A DNA stretch of 64,000 bases from Velthaea sp965214335 (lineage in GTDB: Bacteria; Vulcanimicrobiota; Vulcanimicrobiia; Vulcanimicrobiales; Vulcanimicrobiaceae). The stretch's first letter is position 1, and every line of letters starts with the position of its first letter. Below the pieces are notes generated by a model, which saw nothing but the letters and a program-made list of their open reading frames with translations, searched no databases and had not been told where the DNA came from. The DNA is taken from assembly GCA_965214335.1 (NCBI GenBank), contig CBDCBO010000003.1:1-64000 (forward strand), in the 5' to 3' direction. Shown here piece after piece: positions 12,386 to 21,110 of the stretch. Both the position numbers and the translations under genes were made by a program.

Positions 12386-12985
12386 GTGCGCATTGCATCC
12401 GGTACAGCGGAAATCCGCTCGCGCGCGGTGAGCCTGCCGGAGCGCGCGCCGCCGCGCATGCTCTCGATGGTGCTCGGACTGGCGCGTTTGGGTCTGCTCG
12501 GGTTCGGCGGTGTCGGTCCGCAAGCGTACTCGTTTTTCGTCGAACAAACAGCCTGGCTGCATGCCGATGAATTCGCTGAACTTTATAGTTTAGCGCAAGC
12601 CTTGCCCGGCGCCAACGTCGTCAATCTGTGCGCTATTTTAGGCGATCGCTGGTACGGACCGCTGGGAGCGCTCGCAGCCGTCGCGGCGATCACGCTGCCG
12701 CCGCTCGCGCTCGTGCTCTGCCTGGCCGTAGGCCTCGCGCACGTGACGCGCGCGCCGCGTCTCATCGCAGCCGAATGCGGCGTCGTCGTGGCGTCCGCCG
12801 GTTTAATTCTGGCGACGGCGTTTCGTGTCGTCGCAACCGCGACGCGGCGCCGGCTGCTCATGATGTGCATTGTTATCAGCGTCGCCTTCGTGGTCACGGC
12901 GCATGTGTTGAGTATGCCGCTCGCGACGGTCTTGGGCGTGGCGCTTGGTATAGCGTGCGACGTTGGTCTGCGGGGCCAACGGTGA
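12386..12985 (+). CDS. chromate transporter family, N-terminal half (split ChrA)
   Basis: About 199 residues from GTG 12386, or 175 from ATG 12458; the later start better matches family length and would give room for a divergent promoter. The signature LARLGLLGFGGVGPQAYSFF is the F-G-G-x-x motif of the CHR domain, and YSLAQALPGANVVNLCAILG is the conserved Q-x-x-P-G-P/A-N motif. About five helices follow. It couples to the second half by a GTGA overlap, the arrangement seen for short-chain ChrA pairs that act as heterodimers. It probably exports chromate or another oxyanion. Confidence 0.82.
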   Translation: MRIASGTAEIRSRAVSLPERAPPRMLSMVLGLARLGLLGFGGVGPQAYSFFVEQTAWLHADEFAELYSLAQALPGANVVNLCAILGDRWYGPLGALAAVAAITLPPLALVLCLAVGLAHVTRAPRLIAAECGVVVASAGLILATAFRVVATATRRRLLMMCIVISVAFVVTAHVLSMPLATVLGVALGIACDVGLRGQR

Positions 12986-13533
12986 CCGACGCGGCGGCCC
13001 TGGTCGAGCTTGCGCTCCGCACCGGCGGTTTGTCACTCGTTGCCGTCGGCGGCGGGAACGCACTCATCGCGGCGCTGCACGAGCAAACGGTGGACGTCCT
13101 GCATGCGTTGAGTGAAGCGCGCTTCACCGAATCCGTGGCGCTGGCGCAAACCGCGCCGGGCCCGAATATGCTGCTCATTCCGCTCCTCGGGTATGAAACG
13201 GCCGGCACCGCCGGAGCGCTCGTGGCGTTGGCCGCATTCGTCGTGCCGTCGACCACCTTAGCGGTACTCGGCTCGCGCCTGATCGAGCGCCATGAAGGCA
13301 GCCGTCTCGTCGCCGCGCTGCGCTGGGCGTTGCGCCCGGTGACCGGCGGCCTCATGCTGGCATCGGCGTTCGTGCTCGTTGCAACGGCGGCGCGATCGTG
13401 GCCGATTGCGACTGCGGCAACCGGGCCGGCTTGCGCTGCCGGTGCGGCGGTGGTGGCGGTGCTCGCGCTGCGCTGCAAGATCAATCCGCTGGTGTGGATC
13501 GGGTTGGCGGCGGCGCTCGCGGCGGTTCTGTAG
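12982..13533 (+). CDS. chromate transporter family, C-terminal half (split ChrA)
   Basis: 183 residues starting at GTG 12982 within the stop of the preceding half. It repeats the CHR-domain signatures: LALRTGGLSLVAVGGGNALI (glycine motif) and ALAQTAPGPNMLLIPLLGYE (Q-x-x-P-G-P-N). Five to six hydrophobic helices are visible. Together the two genes make the pseudo-dimer that is one chain in long ChrA proteins. Its start is fixed by the overlap; the coding region does not extend upstream in frame. Confidence 0.82.
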   Translation: MTDAAALVELALRTGGLSLVAVGGGNALIAALHEQTVDVLHALSEARFTESVALAQTAPGPNMLLIPLLGYETAGTAGALVALAAFVVPSTTLAVLGSRLIERHEGSRLVAALRWALRPVTGGLMLASAFVLVATAARSWPIATAATGPACAAGAAVVAVLALRCKINPLVWIGLAAALAAVL

Positions 13534-13640
13534 TTCGGCGGTTCGCAACGGCGATAGGCCGAAGACATCGAACGCGCCGAACTCAAGCGCAACGGCCGAG
13601 TGCTGCGCTTCGCCCGCGCTACGAATGGTACGGTCAGCGG

Positions 13641-14654
13641 ATGATCGATTGGCTCCAAACACAGACCGCCGGCGAGCCGGTCAGCGATCCGGCCCGCAAC
13701 GCAACGCGGCGCAATCCGGGCACGCCGCTCGATCTACGGTGGTTCGAAAGCGTGCAGGTCAATCCCAGCGCGGCTGAGCGCCGCGCCGCGACGCTCGTGA
13801 CCCGGCGTGCGATCAAAAAAGAATTTCAAGCGGCGTGGCTGGTCAAAGCGGTCAGCTGCATCGATCTCACCACGTTGAGCGGCGACGATACGCCGGGCCG
13901 CGTCCAGCGCTTGGCCGCTAAAGCGCGGCGGCCCATCCGCGCCGACATTGTTTCGGCCTTGGGCTTAACTGCCGCGCCGCCGCGCGTCGGCGCGGTATGC
14001 GTGTATTCGACGATGGTTGCGACGGCGGTCGCGGCGTTGGAAGGATCGGGCATTCCGGTTGCTTCCGTTGCGACCGGTTTTCCGGCTGGGCTGACGCCAT
14101 TGCCGCAGCGACTGGCGGAGATTCGGTATGCCGTCGAGGCCGGTGCGGCCGAGATCGATACCGTCATTACGCGCGCGCACGTATTGCTCGGCGAGTGGCC
14201 GGCGCTCTACGACGAAGTGCGCGCCATGCGCGAAGCATGCGGGCCGGCGCTGCTCAAAGTAATTTTAGCCACCGGCGATCTCAAGACGCTGCGCAACGTG
14301 TACGCCGCGAGTATGGTCGCGATGATGGCCGGCGCCGACTTCATCAAGACGTCGACGGGCAAAGAGGACGAAAACGCGACGCTGCCGGTGAGTCTGACAA
14401 TGGTTCGCGCGCTACGCGACTACGGCGAATACACCGAGGGCCGACGAGTTGGTTTCAAACCCGCCGGCGGCCTCAAAACGGCCAAGGATGCCTTGGCCTG
14501 GCTCGTGTTGATGAAAGAAGAAGCGGGACGGCCCTGGCTCGAGCCGGATCTGTTTCGCATCGGCGCTAGTTCGTTGCTCGGCGATATCGAGCGCCAACTC
14601 GAACATTACGTTACCGGCCGCTACGCGTCCGCCGCGCATCATGCGCTTGTCTAA
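13641..14654 (+). CDS. deoC: deoxyribose-phosphate aldolase
   Basis: 337 residues from ATG 13641 (MIDWLQTQTAG). Cleaves 2-deoxyribose-5-phosphate to glyceraldehyde-3-phosphate and acetaldehyde. The Schiff-base lysine lies in GADFIKTSTGK, the catalytic aspartate in AEIDTVI, and the second lysine in VGFKPAGGLKT. The length and N-terminal extension resemble the longer eukaryote/actinobacterial-type DERA rather than the 220-260-residue E. coli-like type. The downstream aldehyde dehydrogenase gene on the same strand would oxidise the acetaldehyde, a common pairing in deoxynucleoside catabolism. An in-frame extension upstream to 13398 overlaps the chromate transporter and is rejected. Confidence 0.92.
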   Translation: MIDWLQTQTAGEPVSDPARNATRRNPGTPLDLRWFESVQVNPSAAERRAATLVTRRAIKKEFQAAWLVKAVSCIDLTTLSGDDTPGRVQRLAAKARRPIRADIVSALGLTAAPPRVGAVCVYSTMVATAVAALEGSGIPVASVATGFPAGLTPLPQRLAEIRYAVEAGAAEIDTVITRAHVLLGEWPALYDEVRAMREACGPALLKVILATGDLKTLRNVYAASMVAMMAGADFIKTSTGKEDENATLPVSLTMVRALRDYGEYTEGRRVGFKPAGGLKTAKDALAWLVLMKEEAGRPWLEPDLFRIGASSLLGDIERQLEHYVTGRYASAAHHALV

Positions 14655-14839
14655 CACCTGTAGTGCCTTGCGCGTCCGTGGCATTCAGCGTCGGGCGGAG
14701 ACAGCGTGCTCGGCCTTCAACTGGGTCGGCAATCTCTGGCGGCAGTTGAAAACTTCAGTGAAGTGCTCTAGTTCGGGCGGCGTCCAAGCCGTTTATCGTC
14801 GGCTGTCGGTTCCGCCGACCCGCTCGGAAAGATAACGCG

Positions 14840-17239
14840 ATGGCGGTCATCAACGACATTTTACGCAGCATGGATTACGGGCCGTCGCCGGAGGCGAACG
14901 ACGCGATCGAGGCCTGGCTCGCAGCGCACGCCGACGGCTTTTCGCACTTCATCGGCGGTGCATTCGCGCCGCTCGCCGGGCCGATGTTGGCCGTGAGCGA
15001 TCCGGCGCATGAAACGGTGTTAGCCACCGTTTCCAACGGCTCGTCCGCCGATGTGGACCGGGCCGTGCGCGCCGCACGCCAAGCGTATCCCGCGTGGTCG
15101 GCGCTGCCCGGCCACGTGCGCGCGCGTTATCTGTACGCGCTGGCCCGGCACGTGCAGAAACACGACCGGTTTCTCGCGGTCCTCGAGTCGATGAACACCG
15201 GCAAGCCGCTGCGCGAAAGCCGCGACATCGATATTCCGCTGGTCGTGCGCCACTTGTACCATCACGCCGGCTGGGCGGAACTCGTCGCAAGCGAGTTTCC
15301 CGGCTACCGCAGCGTCGGCGTTTGCGGGCAAATCGTGCCCTGGAATTTTCCGCTGCTGATGTTGGCGTGGAAAATCGCGCCGGCGCTGGCGGCCGGAAAC
15401 ACGGTGGTTTTAAAACCGGCTGAATTCACGCCGCTATCAGCACTCGCGTTCGCCGAACTGTGTCGCGACGTTGGTCTACCGCCCGGTGTGGTCAATATCG
15501 TGTGCGGCGACGGTACGACCGGTGCGGCTCTCGTTGCGCACCCGGATGTCGATAAGATCGCCTTTACCGGCTCGACCGACGTCGGCCGCTCGATCCGCAC
15601 CACGACTGCGGGTTCGGGCAAGAAACTGTCGCTCGAACTCGGCGGCAAGTCACCGTTCATCGTCTTCGCGGACGCCGATCTCGATGCGGCGGTCGAAGGC
15701 GTGGTCGATGCAATCTGGTTCAATGCCGGCGAGGTGTGTTGCGCGGGCTCGCGCTTGCTGGTGCAAGAAGCGATCGCCGAGCGTTTTCACGCCAAGCTCA
15801 AGCGCCGCATGGAACGGTTGCGCGTCGGCGATCCACTCGACCGCTCGACCGATATCGGCCCGATCGTCGCGCGCGTGCAACTCGACCGCATCACCGAACT
15901 CGTGGAGCAGGGCGGTCGCGAAGGCGGCTGCGTCTGGCGGCCGAGCGCCGCGCTGCCCGCAGCCGGCTGGTATTATCCGCCAACCCTCATCACCGGCGTC
16001 GCACCGGCGTCAACGGTCGCCGAGGTCGAGATCTTTGGGCCGGTCGCGGTGTCACTGACGTTTCGCACACCGCATGAAGCGGTCGCGCTGGCCAACAACA
16101 CGCGCTACGGTTTAGCGGCCTCGATTTGGTCGGAAACGATCGGCGTCGCACTCGATGTCGCGACCCGCGTTTCGGCCGGCGTCGTTTGGATCAATGCGAC
16201 GAATCTGTTCGATGCCGCGGTCGGCTTCGGCGGGTACAAAGAAAGCGGCTTCGGTCGTGAGGGCGGCCGCGAGGGACTCGCGCACTATCTTACCGCCGAC
16301 GACCCAGCGCCGGCCGCAACCGACGCGAGCGTCCTACCGGCGACCGCCTTCGGCGCGGTCGCAGAGTTTGGGCCGGAAGGCGTGACAACGGCGGCCCGGC
16401 CGCAGATCGACCGGACCGCAAAGTTGTATATCGGCGGCAAACAAATGCGGTCCGACTCCGGGTACACCTACGGCATTCGCGACGCGCGCGGCGCGTTGCT
16501 GAGCCGGCCCGGTCTCGGTAACCGCAAGGACATCCGCAATGCCGTTGAAGCCGCGGCGAAAGCCGTCGCGTGGAGTGGGTTAACGCCGCATCAACGCGCG
16601 CAAGTGCTGTATTACTTGGCCGAAAATCTTGCAGCGCGCGCGCCGGACTTCGAGCGCTGTCTGATGTCGCTCACCGGCGTCAGCGCGACCGATGCCGCCG
16701 CCGAAGTCGAAGTCGCAATCCGGCGCATTTTTTGGTACGCCGCGTGGACCGACAAATTCGACGGCGCGGTGCGCACGCCGGGCGCGCGCATGTTGGCGCT
16801 CGCGTTGCATGAACCATGGGGCGTGATCGGGATTGTGTGCCCGTCCCAGGCGCCCTTGCTCGGCTTGCTGTCACTCGTTCTGCCCGCTATCGCGATGGGG
16901 AACCGGGTGGTGGCGGTGCCCTCGGCGACCTACCCACTCGCCGCGATCGAGTTGTATGCGGTGCTCGACACGAGCGACGTGCCGGGCGGTGTCGTTAATA
17001 TTGTGACCGGTCCCAGCGACACCTTGGCGGCCGTGCTGGCCGAACACGACGATGTCGCGGCGGTATGGTACTTCGGGCCGGCGGCGGGGCGCACGATCGT
17101 CGAAGCGCGCTCGGCCGGAAATCTCAAAGCGACCTGGGTCGAAGAAACGCGCGATTGGTTTGGGCCGCGCGGTCAGGAGCGCTCGTTCTTGGAGCGGGCG
17201 ACGCAGATTAAAAATGTTTGGATTCCATACGGCATGTGA
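14840..17239 (+). CDS. double-length aldehyde dehydrogenase (active plus degenerate domain)
   Basis: 799 residues made of two ALDH domains. Domain 1 (about 15-490) has all hallmarks: PWNFPLLMLAWKIAPALAAG, the NAD glycine motif FTGSTDVGRSI, the general base Glu in LELGGKSP and the nucleophile in NAGEVCCAGSR. Domain 2 (about 525-799) keeps the fold (LYIGGKQMRSDSGYTYGIRD; PSQAPLLGLLSLVLPAIAMG) but lacks a recognisable nucleophile Cys and the LELGGK base, and ends early after YFGPAAGRTIVEARSAGNLK. It probably serves structure or assembly. Lying 185 bp after deoC, it likely converts acetaldehyde (or another aldehyde) to the acid. Confidence 0.88.
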   Translation: MAVINDILRSMDYGPSPEANDAIEAWLAAHADGFSHFIGGAFAPLAGPMLAVSDPAHETVLATVSNGSSADVDRAVRAARQAYPAWSALPGHVRARYLYALARHVQKHDRFLAVLESMNTGKPLRESRDIDIPLVVRHLYHHAGWAELVASEFPGYRSVGVCGQIVPWNFPLLMLAWKIAPALAAGNTVVLKPAEFTPLSALAFAELCRDVGLPPGVVNIVCGDGTTGAALVAHPDVDKIAFTGSTDVGRSIRTTTAGSGKKLSLELGGKSPFIVFADADLDAAVEGVVDAIWFNAGEVCCAGSRLLVQEAIAERFHAKLKRRMERLRVGDPLDRSTDIGPIVARVQLDRITELVEQGGREGGCVWRPSAALPAAGWYYPPTLITGVAPASTVAEVEIFGPVAVSLTFRTPHEAVALANNTRYGLAASIWSETIGVALDVATRVSAGVVWINATNLFDAAVGFGGYKESGFGREGGREGLAHYLTADDPAPAATDASVLPATAFGAVAEFGPEGVTTAARPQIDRTAKLYIGGKQMRSDSGYTYGIRDARGALLSRPGLGNRKDIRNAVEAAAKAVAWSGLTPHQRAQVLYYLAENLAARAPDFERCLMSLTGVSATDAAAEVEVAIRRIFWYAAWTDKFDGAVRTPGARMLALALHEPWGVIGIVCPSQAPLLGLLSLVLPAIAMGNRVVAVPSATYPLAAIELYAVLDTSDVPGGVVNIVTGPSDTLAAVLAEHDDVAAVWYFGPAAGRTIVEARSAGNLKATWVEETRDWFGPRGQERSFLERATQIKNVWIPYGM

Positions 17240-17633
17240 TGCGCCGGTGTGCTGCGCCGGTGTGATGCGCCGCTTCGCTCATCATTGATGAAGTCGACGC
17301 CGCACGAGCGAAGTTGTAGCGCCCGGCAAAGAAAGCGCCGGTTATAGGGGACGCATGCAGCGGTGAACGTCGCCGCACGGGTATCGCCGTAGCATGACGA
17401 ACCCGTAAGACGCAATCGAACGCGAGCGTTCCGAAAAATTAACGCAGCGATGGTGAGAACGGCGTTTTGCGTAAATGCTTACCGATGTGCGCCTTAATTA
17501 GCCGTTCGCCGGCCTAAAATCGGGTTGATCGCGCCGGAATGCGCGTTCTATTCACGACAAGTTCGTTCGGCAGGCTAGCTAAGACAACTGGGCCCCGCGC
17601 CAGCCGGTCTCGATAGCAAATCGTATCGTGCAA
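17240..17633. other. intergenic region, about 390 bp
   Basis: No convincing gene is seen. Immediately after the dehydrogenase stop a short imperfect tandem repeat is present (TGCGCCGGTGTG-type units, about 17239-17275). The rest becomes less GC-rich toward 17500 (for example GAAAAATTAACGCAGCG), compatible with a promoter for the exported protein that follows, but no consensus promoter could be fixed. Confidence 0.5.
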
Positions 17634-18410
17634 ATGAAGATTGCCGCCGTGGCGGCGCTCGTGGGCTGGGTAGCGAGCCCAGGCCCAGCCACCGCCGAGC
17701 CGCCGTCGGTGAACGTGATGATACCGCTGACGTTCGGCGGCGGCGGGCACCATGATTCGCTTCCGGCCGCCGCCGCCGACGTGCGCGCCGAGCATCGACT
17801 GCGGCTCATCCGTTACGGGCTGCAGCTTGCCGACGCGATCGTTAGCGTGATCGGTTACCGGGCCTATGCAAAGTGTCTATCGTGCTTGGCTTATCCAGGC
17901 GGCGGACCGCTTGGATCCCGCCCGGTGTGGATCGCCGATTTCAGCGGAAACCGGCCGGCGGAAAGCAATCCGTTTGTCGCGCCGTTCAGTCGGGGTGGCT
18001 TTGCATCATTATCGCTGGGCGCGCTGGCCTACGATTTCATCGATGCGCGCATTGAGAAACGCTGGGCGGTCGATCGTCGTGCAGCAGCGGACATCGCGGA
18101 AATCGGCGGCCATCTGTGGGGCATCTCAACCTGGATTCCCGAACTCAAAACGCTGCATCATGACACCGCGGTGGCCGCAGCTTGCGGGGCTCAGTGGCAC
18201 GCCAAGCAATTCGGACAAGCGTTCTCCGATGGTTGTGTGAACGCATATTATCGCCCGGCGCCCGGCGCGCCCGCAGTCTCGCCGACCAACGTGTCGATCA
18301 TTTGTGCACCTCCACGTTTCAAGCGCGGCGCTTTCTTATTTGCAACGTCCGGCGCTTATTTCACCGCGAGCGGGACCGCGTGTACCGGCGTCGAGTCACC
18401 GTTTCCGTAG
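17634..18410 (+). CDS. exported hypothetical protein
   Basis: 258 residues from ATG 17634 (two codons after a possible GTG at 17628). A signal peptide is clear: MKIAAVAALVGWVASPGPATA. The mature protein has a predicted helix with LIRYGLQLADAIVSVIGYRA, a C-L-S-C pair (KCLSCLAYPG) and further cysteines near the end (GTACTG), suggesting disulfides outside the cytoplasm. No family is recognised. The neighbours do not suggest a role. Confidence 0.6.
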   Translation: MKIAAVAALVGWVASPGPATAEPPSVNVMIPLTFGGGGHHDSLPAAAADVRAEHRLRLIRYGLQLADAIVSVIGYRAYAKCLSCLAYPGGGPLGSRPVWIADFSGNRPAESNPFVAPFSRGGFASLSLGALAYDFIDARIEKRWAVDRRAAADIAEIGGHLWGISTWIPELKTLHHDTAVAAACGAQWHAKQFGQAFSDGCVNAYYRPAPGAPAVSPTNVSIICAPPRFKRGAFLFATSGAYFTASGTACTGVESPFP

Positions 18411-18625
18411 TCTCGTTGTCGCGAACGCTGGGTGAGCGTATTGCGAGCCTGCACATTACGATAGGCGCAACACAATTTTTACATCCGCTTTGCGTGAAAC
18501 GTTCATGAGAAACGCATCTCATTAAATCGTTCTTAAGCTCGTCAACGTTTTACCGATAGAATTTGTACCGGCTTCTCGCGACGACACTGCTCCGTGTCCG
18601 AACGCCGGTTGCTAGGACCGCTCAT

Positions 18626-19051
18626 ATGATGCACGATAGCCCGCCCCGAATCGATCCGGTTCTGAGCTTGGCCCGGAACCAAATGCAATTGGTGGAAAAT
18701 ATCCATCGCACGTATTTGGCGATTGTCTCGGGCAAAGACGAAACGCAAGTCGTGGAATTCGACCATCTGTGCTTCGCCGATATGATGGACCGCGGTATTC
18801 CGGAACTCATTCGCGAAATCCGCGCGTTGGGCGTCATCATCAGCTCGCCGGTGCCCGATGCGGAGCGGTACGGCGCCGTCGTCACGTTGATCGATCGTAC
18901 CGTCGAAGCTTTCTACGTCCCAATCGTACGGATCATCAATGCCGATCAACTCATCGGCGATTTTCGCCCGACTGATGTTGTCGATCCTGAACGATATGCG
19001 CGCATCCACACCGAACTCAGCTTGAACTGGATTCGCCGCGGCGAGGAGTAG
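18626..19051 (+). CDS. conserved-looking hypothetical cytoplasmic protein
   Basis: 141 residues from ATG 18626, preceded by AGGA at suitable distance; an upstream in-frame start at 18563 is less likely because its codons read through a basic stretch. The protein is soluble, acidic and mixed helix/strand (VENIHRTYLAIVSGKDETQ; FYVPIVRIINADQLIGDFR). It has no signal peptide or membrane segment. No family is recognised. The upstream 18.45-18.60 kb stretch is A+T-richer (AAACGTTCATGAGAAACGC), a plausible promoter region. Confidence 0.5.
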   Translation: MMHDSPPRIDPVLSLARNQMQLVENIHRTYLAIVSGKDETQVVEFDHLCFADMMDRGIPELIREIRALGVIISSPVPDAERYGAVVTLIDRTVEAFYVPIVRIINADQLIGDFRPTDVVDPERYARIHTELSLNWIRRGEE

Positions 19052-19198
19052 CGCTTAGCGCGCTGTGGTGCTCTGCCGGCAACTCCGGCCGCCGAATCAT
19101 CGCGTTGCGCTAGGGGTCGAGCTCCGTTGAAGTTGATAGCTCTGGGCGTCGCCCACGTCGTTCGTCGTCAGTCCTCGGCAACGCCGACGCCGTCGTAG

Positions 19199-20176
19199 AT
19201 GCCGACGGACGTTATGGACGGCGCGACGCCGCGTTTGATTGGGCTGGACTGGGGCAGTTCGGTGCTGCGCGCGTATGTGCTAGCCGACGGCGGGACGGTC
19301 GTGGCGAGCCGGATGCGGCCGTGGGGCATCCGGTCGGTTCCAAATAACGATTTCGCCGCGGCCTTGGACGCGATCACGGGCGATTGGCGTGCAGCGTCGC
19401 CGCACCTCGCGCTCGTCGCCGCCGGGATGGTCGGCAGTTCCGCGGGCTGGGTGGCGGCGCCCTATTGCGGCGTGCCGGCCGGAGCGGCCGAGCTTGCGCG
19501 TTCTTTGGTGACCGTTGACTACCCGCGCGGCCGGCTACACGTGATTCCCGGCATCGACCTCGGCGGTCCGGCGCCCAACGTCATGCGGGGCGAAGAAACG
19601 CAAGTCGTCGGCGCACTGGCGCTGGCACCGGCCGTCACCCGTGGCGCCCGGCTCATTATGCCCGGTACCCACTCGAAGTGGATCGAGCTGGGCGACGACC
19701 GCGTGACGCGATTTGCGACATATATGACCGGCGAAGTCTACGCCGTTTTGGCCGAACATTCGCTGCTCGGACGTCCGTTCCACAGCGCCCGGCTCGACAC
19801 GCGGGCGGCGGAGGCCGAGCCGGCTTGGGACGTCTTTGATGACGCCGTTCGACGCGTACAGGCGAGCGGTGCTCGCGGCGTTGGAGCACTGCTGTTCTTA
19901 ACGCGGTCGCTGGTGCTCAGCGGCCGGCTCGCGGCCGGCGCCAGCTTAGATTTTTTGTCGGGACTCTTGATCGGCGAAGAGCTGCGCTCGGCGCTCGGCG
20001 ACGTGCGCGCGCCGCTCGCGCTGATCGGCGCGCCGGCCCTCTGCGACCGCTACGCGCGGGCGTTGATGCTGTTCGGCGCAAACGATACGCCTGTCATCGA
20101 CAACACGGCACCGGCCGGATTATGGGAGATCGCACGCCAAGCCGGACTCATCGCGCCGGTCGGTGCGGCCAGCTAG
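19199..20176 (+). CDS. dgoK: 2-dehydro-3-deoxygalactonokinase
   Basis: 325 residues. Phosphorylates 2-keto-3-deoxygalactonate in the De Ley-Doudoroff-type galactonate pathway. The family N-terminal phosphate motif is IGLDWGSSVLRAYVLADGG; further signatures are VMRGEETQVVGAL, MPGTHSKWIEL and LDFLSGLLIGEELRSAL, all in the expected order. It is followed 229 bp downstream by the aldolase acting on its product, so the two form a short galactonate catabolic unit; no galactonate dehydratase or transporter lies in the window. ATG 19199 is the first start; position 19214 (second Met) is an alternative. Confidence 0.92.
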   Translation: MPTDVMDGATPRLIGLDWGSSVLRAYVLADGGTVVASRMRPWGIRSVPNNDFAAALDAITGDWRAASPHLALVAAGMVGSSAGWVAAPYCGVPAGAAELARSLVTVDYPRGRLHVIPGIDLGGPAPNVMRGEETQVVGALALAPAVTRGARLIMPGTHSKWIELGDDRVTRFATYMTGEVYAVLAEHSLLGRPFHSARLDTRAAEAEPAWDVFDDAVRRVQASGARGVGALLFLTRSLVLSGRLAAGASLDFLSGLLIGEELRSALGDVRAPLALIGAPALCDRYARALMLFGANDTPVIDNTAPAGLWEIARQAGLIAPVGAAS

Positions 20177-20225
20177 GCCGTTACGTTCGTCGAACTGGTT
20201 CTTGCTGGGTTGCGCGCAAGCCATC

Positions 20226-20347
20226 CGTCGTCGCGGGGAGTAGGCTTCGCTCACATCTGGTATGTTCGGGCTCCGCCCGAGCCGTTCGTCGTCGCCGGGA
20301 TTGAGCTTCACTCACATTTGGTACGTTTGCGCTGCGCCCGAGCCGTT
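20226..20347. repeat. two tandem 61-bp intergenic repeats
   Basis: Units 20226-20286 and 20287-20347 each begin CGTCGTCGCSGGG and end GCCCGAGCCGTT, with about 80% identity by eye. The first unit contains an inverted repeat CGGGC-TCC-GCCCG, which would form a small hairpin. The repeat lies between dgoK and the aldolase gene. It could attenuate or terminate transcription or be a remnant of a short interspersed element. Confidence 0.7.
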
Positions 20348-20405
20348 CGATGGCACGGGTCGGCTCAGCCGGCACGCTTCTCGTTTCGTCCACGGAGGAC
20401 GCTCC

Positions 20406-21110
20406 ATGCTACACGCCTGTCTTGACCGAATGCCCCTCATTGCGATCCTGCGCGGTGTCACGCCCGATACCGTCGTACCGATTGGCGCAGCGCTCGTCGC
20501 GGCGGGTTTTACCATTATCGAAGTACCGCTCAACTCACCCGACCCGTTGGAAAGCATTCGCCGCTTGTGTGCGTCGGTCGGTCCGGCGATACTTGTCGGT
20601 GCCGGTACGGTCATCGATCCGGCCAGCGTGTCCGCCGTGCGCGATGCCGGTGGCCGGCTCATCGTCATGCCGCATAGTGACGGCGCGGTTATTCGCGCGG
20701 CAAAGGCCGCTAGGATGGCATGTACGCCGGGCGTCGCGACACCGACGGAAGCCTTCGCCGCCTTAGCCAACGGCGCCGATGCGCTCAAGCTCTTCCCCGC
20801 CGAAAGTCTCGGGCCCGGAGTGCTGCGTGCGTGGCGCAGCGTCTTTCCGGCCGACACGCGCTTCCTGCCGGTCGGCGGCATCACGCCGGCATCGCTGGCG
20901 CCGTACCTGGCGGCCGGCGCCGGAGGATTTGGGTTGGGGTCCGCACTCTATACCGCCGGCATGGACGCGCACGACGTCGCCCGCAACGCACACGCGTTTG
21001 TCGACGCTTGGAAGAGTGCGACGTCCGCAGCGAGCCGTCACGAAACCGAACGTAGCGCTTGCGGTGGCGCGCCCGGTATAAGCCTGACCGCGACAGCCAG
21101 CGGATCGTAG
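20406..21110 (+). CDS. dgoA: 2-dehydro-3-deoxy-6-phosphogalactonate (KDPG-type) aldolase
   Basis: 234 residues from ATG 20406, with GGAGG eight bases upstream. Class I aldolase of the KDPG/KDPGal family: MPLIAILRGVTPD (catalytic Glu replaced in position as usual for the I-x-I-L-R-G block), FTIIEVPLNSPDP, VGAGTV, and the Schiff-base lysine in GADALKLFPAES. It cleaves KDPGal to pyruvate and glyceraldehyde-3-phosphate. Normal family length is about 205; here about 25 extra residues (ASRHETERSACGG onward) extend into the convergent helicase gene, overlapping its end by 73 bp. Confidence 0.9.
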   Translation: MLHACLDRMPLIAILRGVTPDTVVPIGAALVAAGFTIIEVPLNSPDPLESIRRLCASVGPAILVGAGTVIDPASVSAVRDAGGRLIVMPHSDGAVIRAAKAARMACTPGVATPTEAFAALANGADALKLFPAESLGPGVLRAWRSVFPADTRFLPVGGITPASLAPYLAAGAGGFGLGSALYTAGMDAHDVARNAHAFVDAWKSATSAASRHETERSACGGAPGISLTATASGS

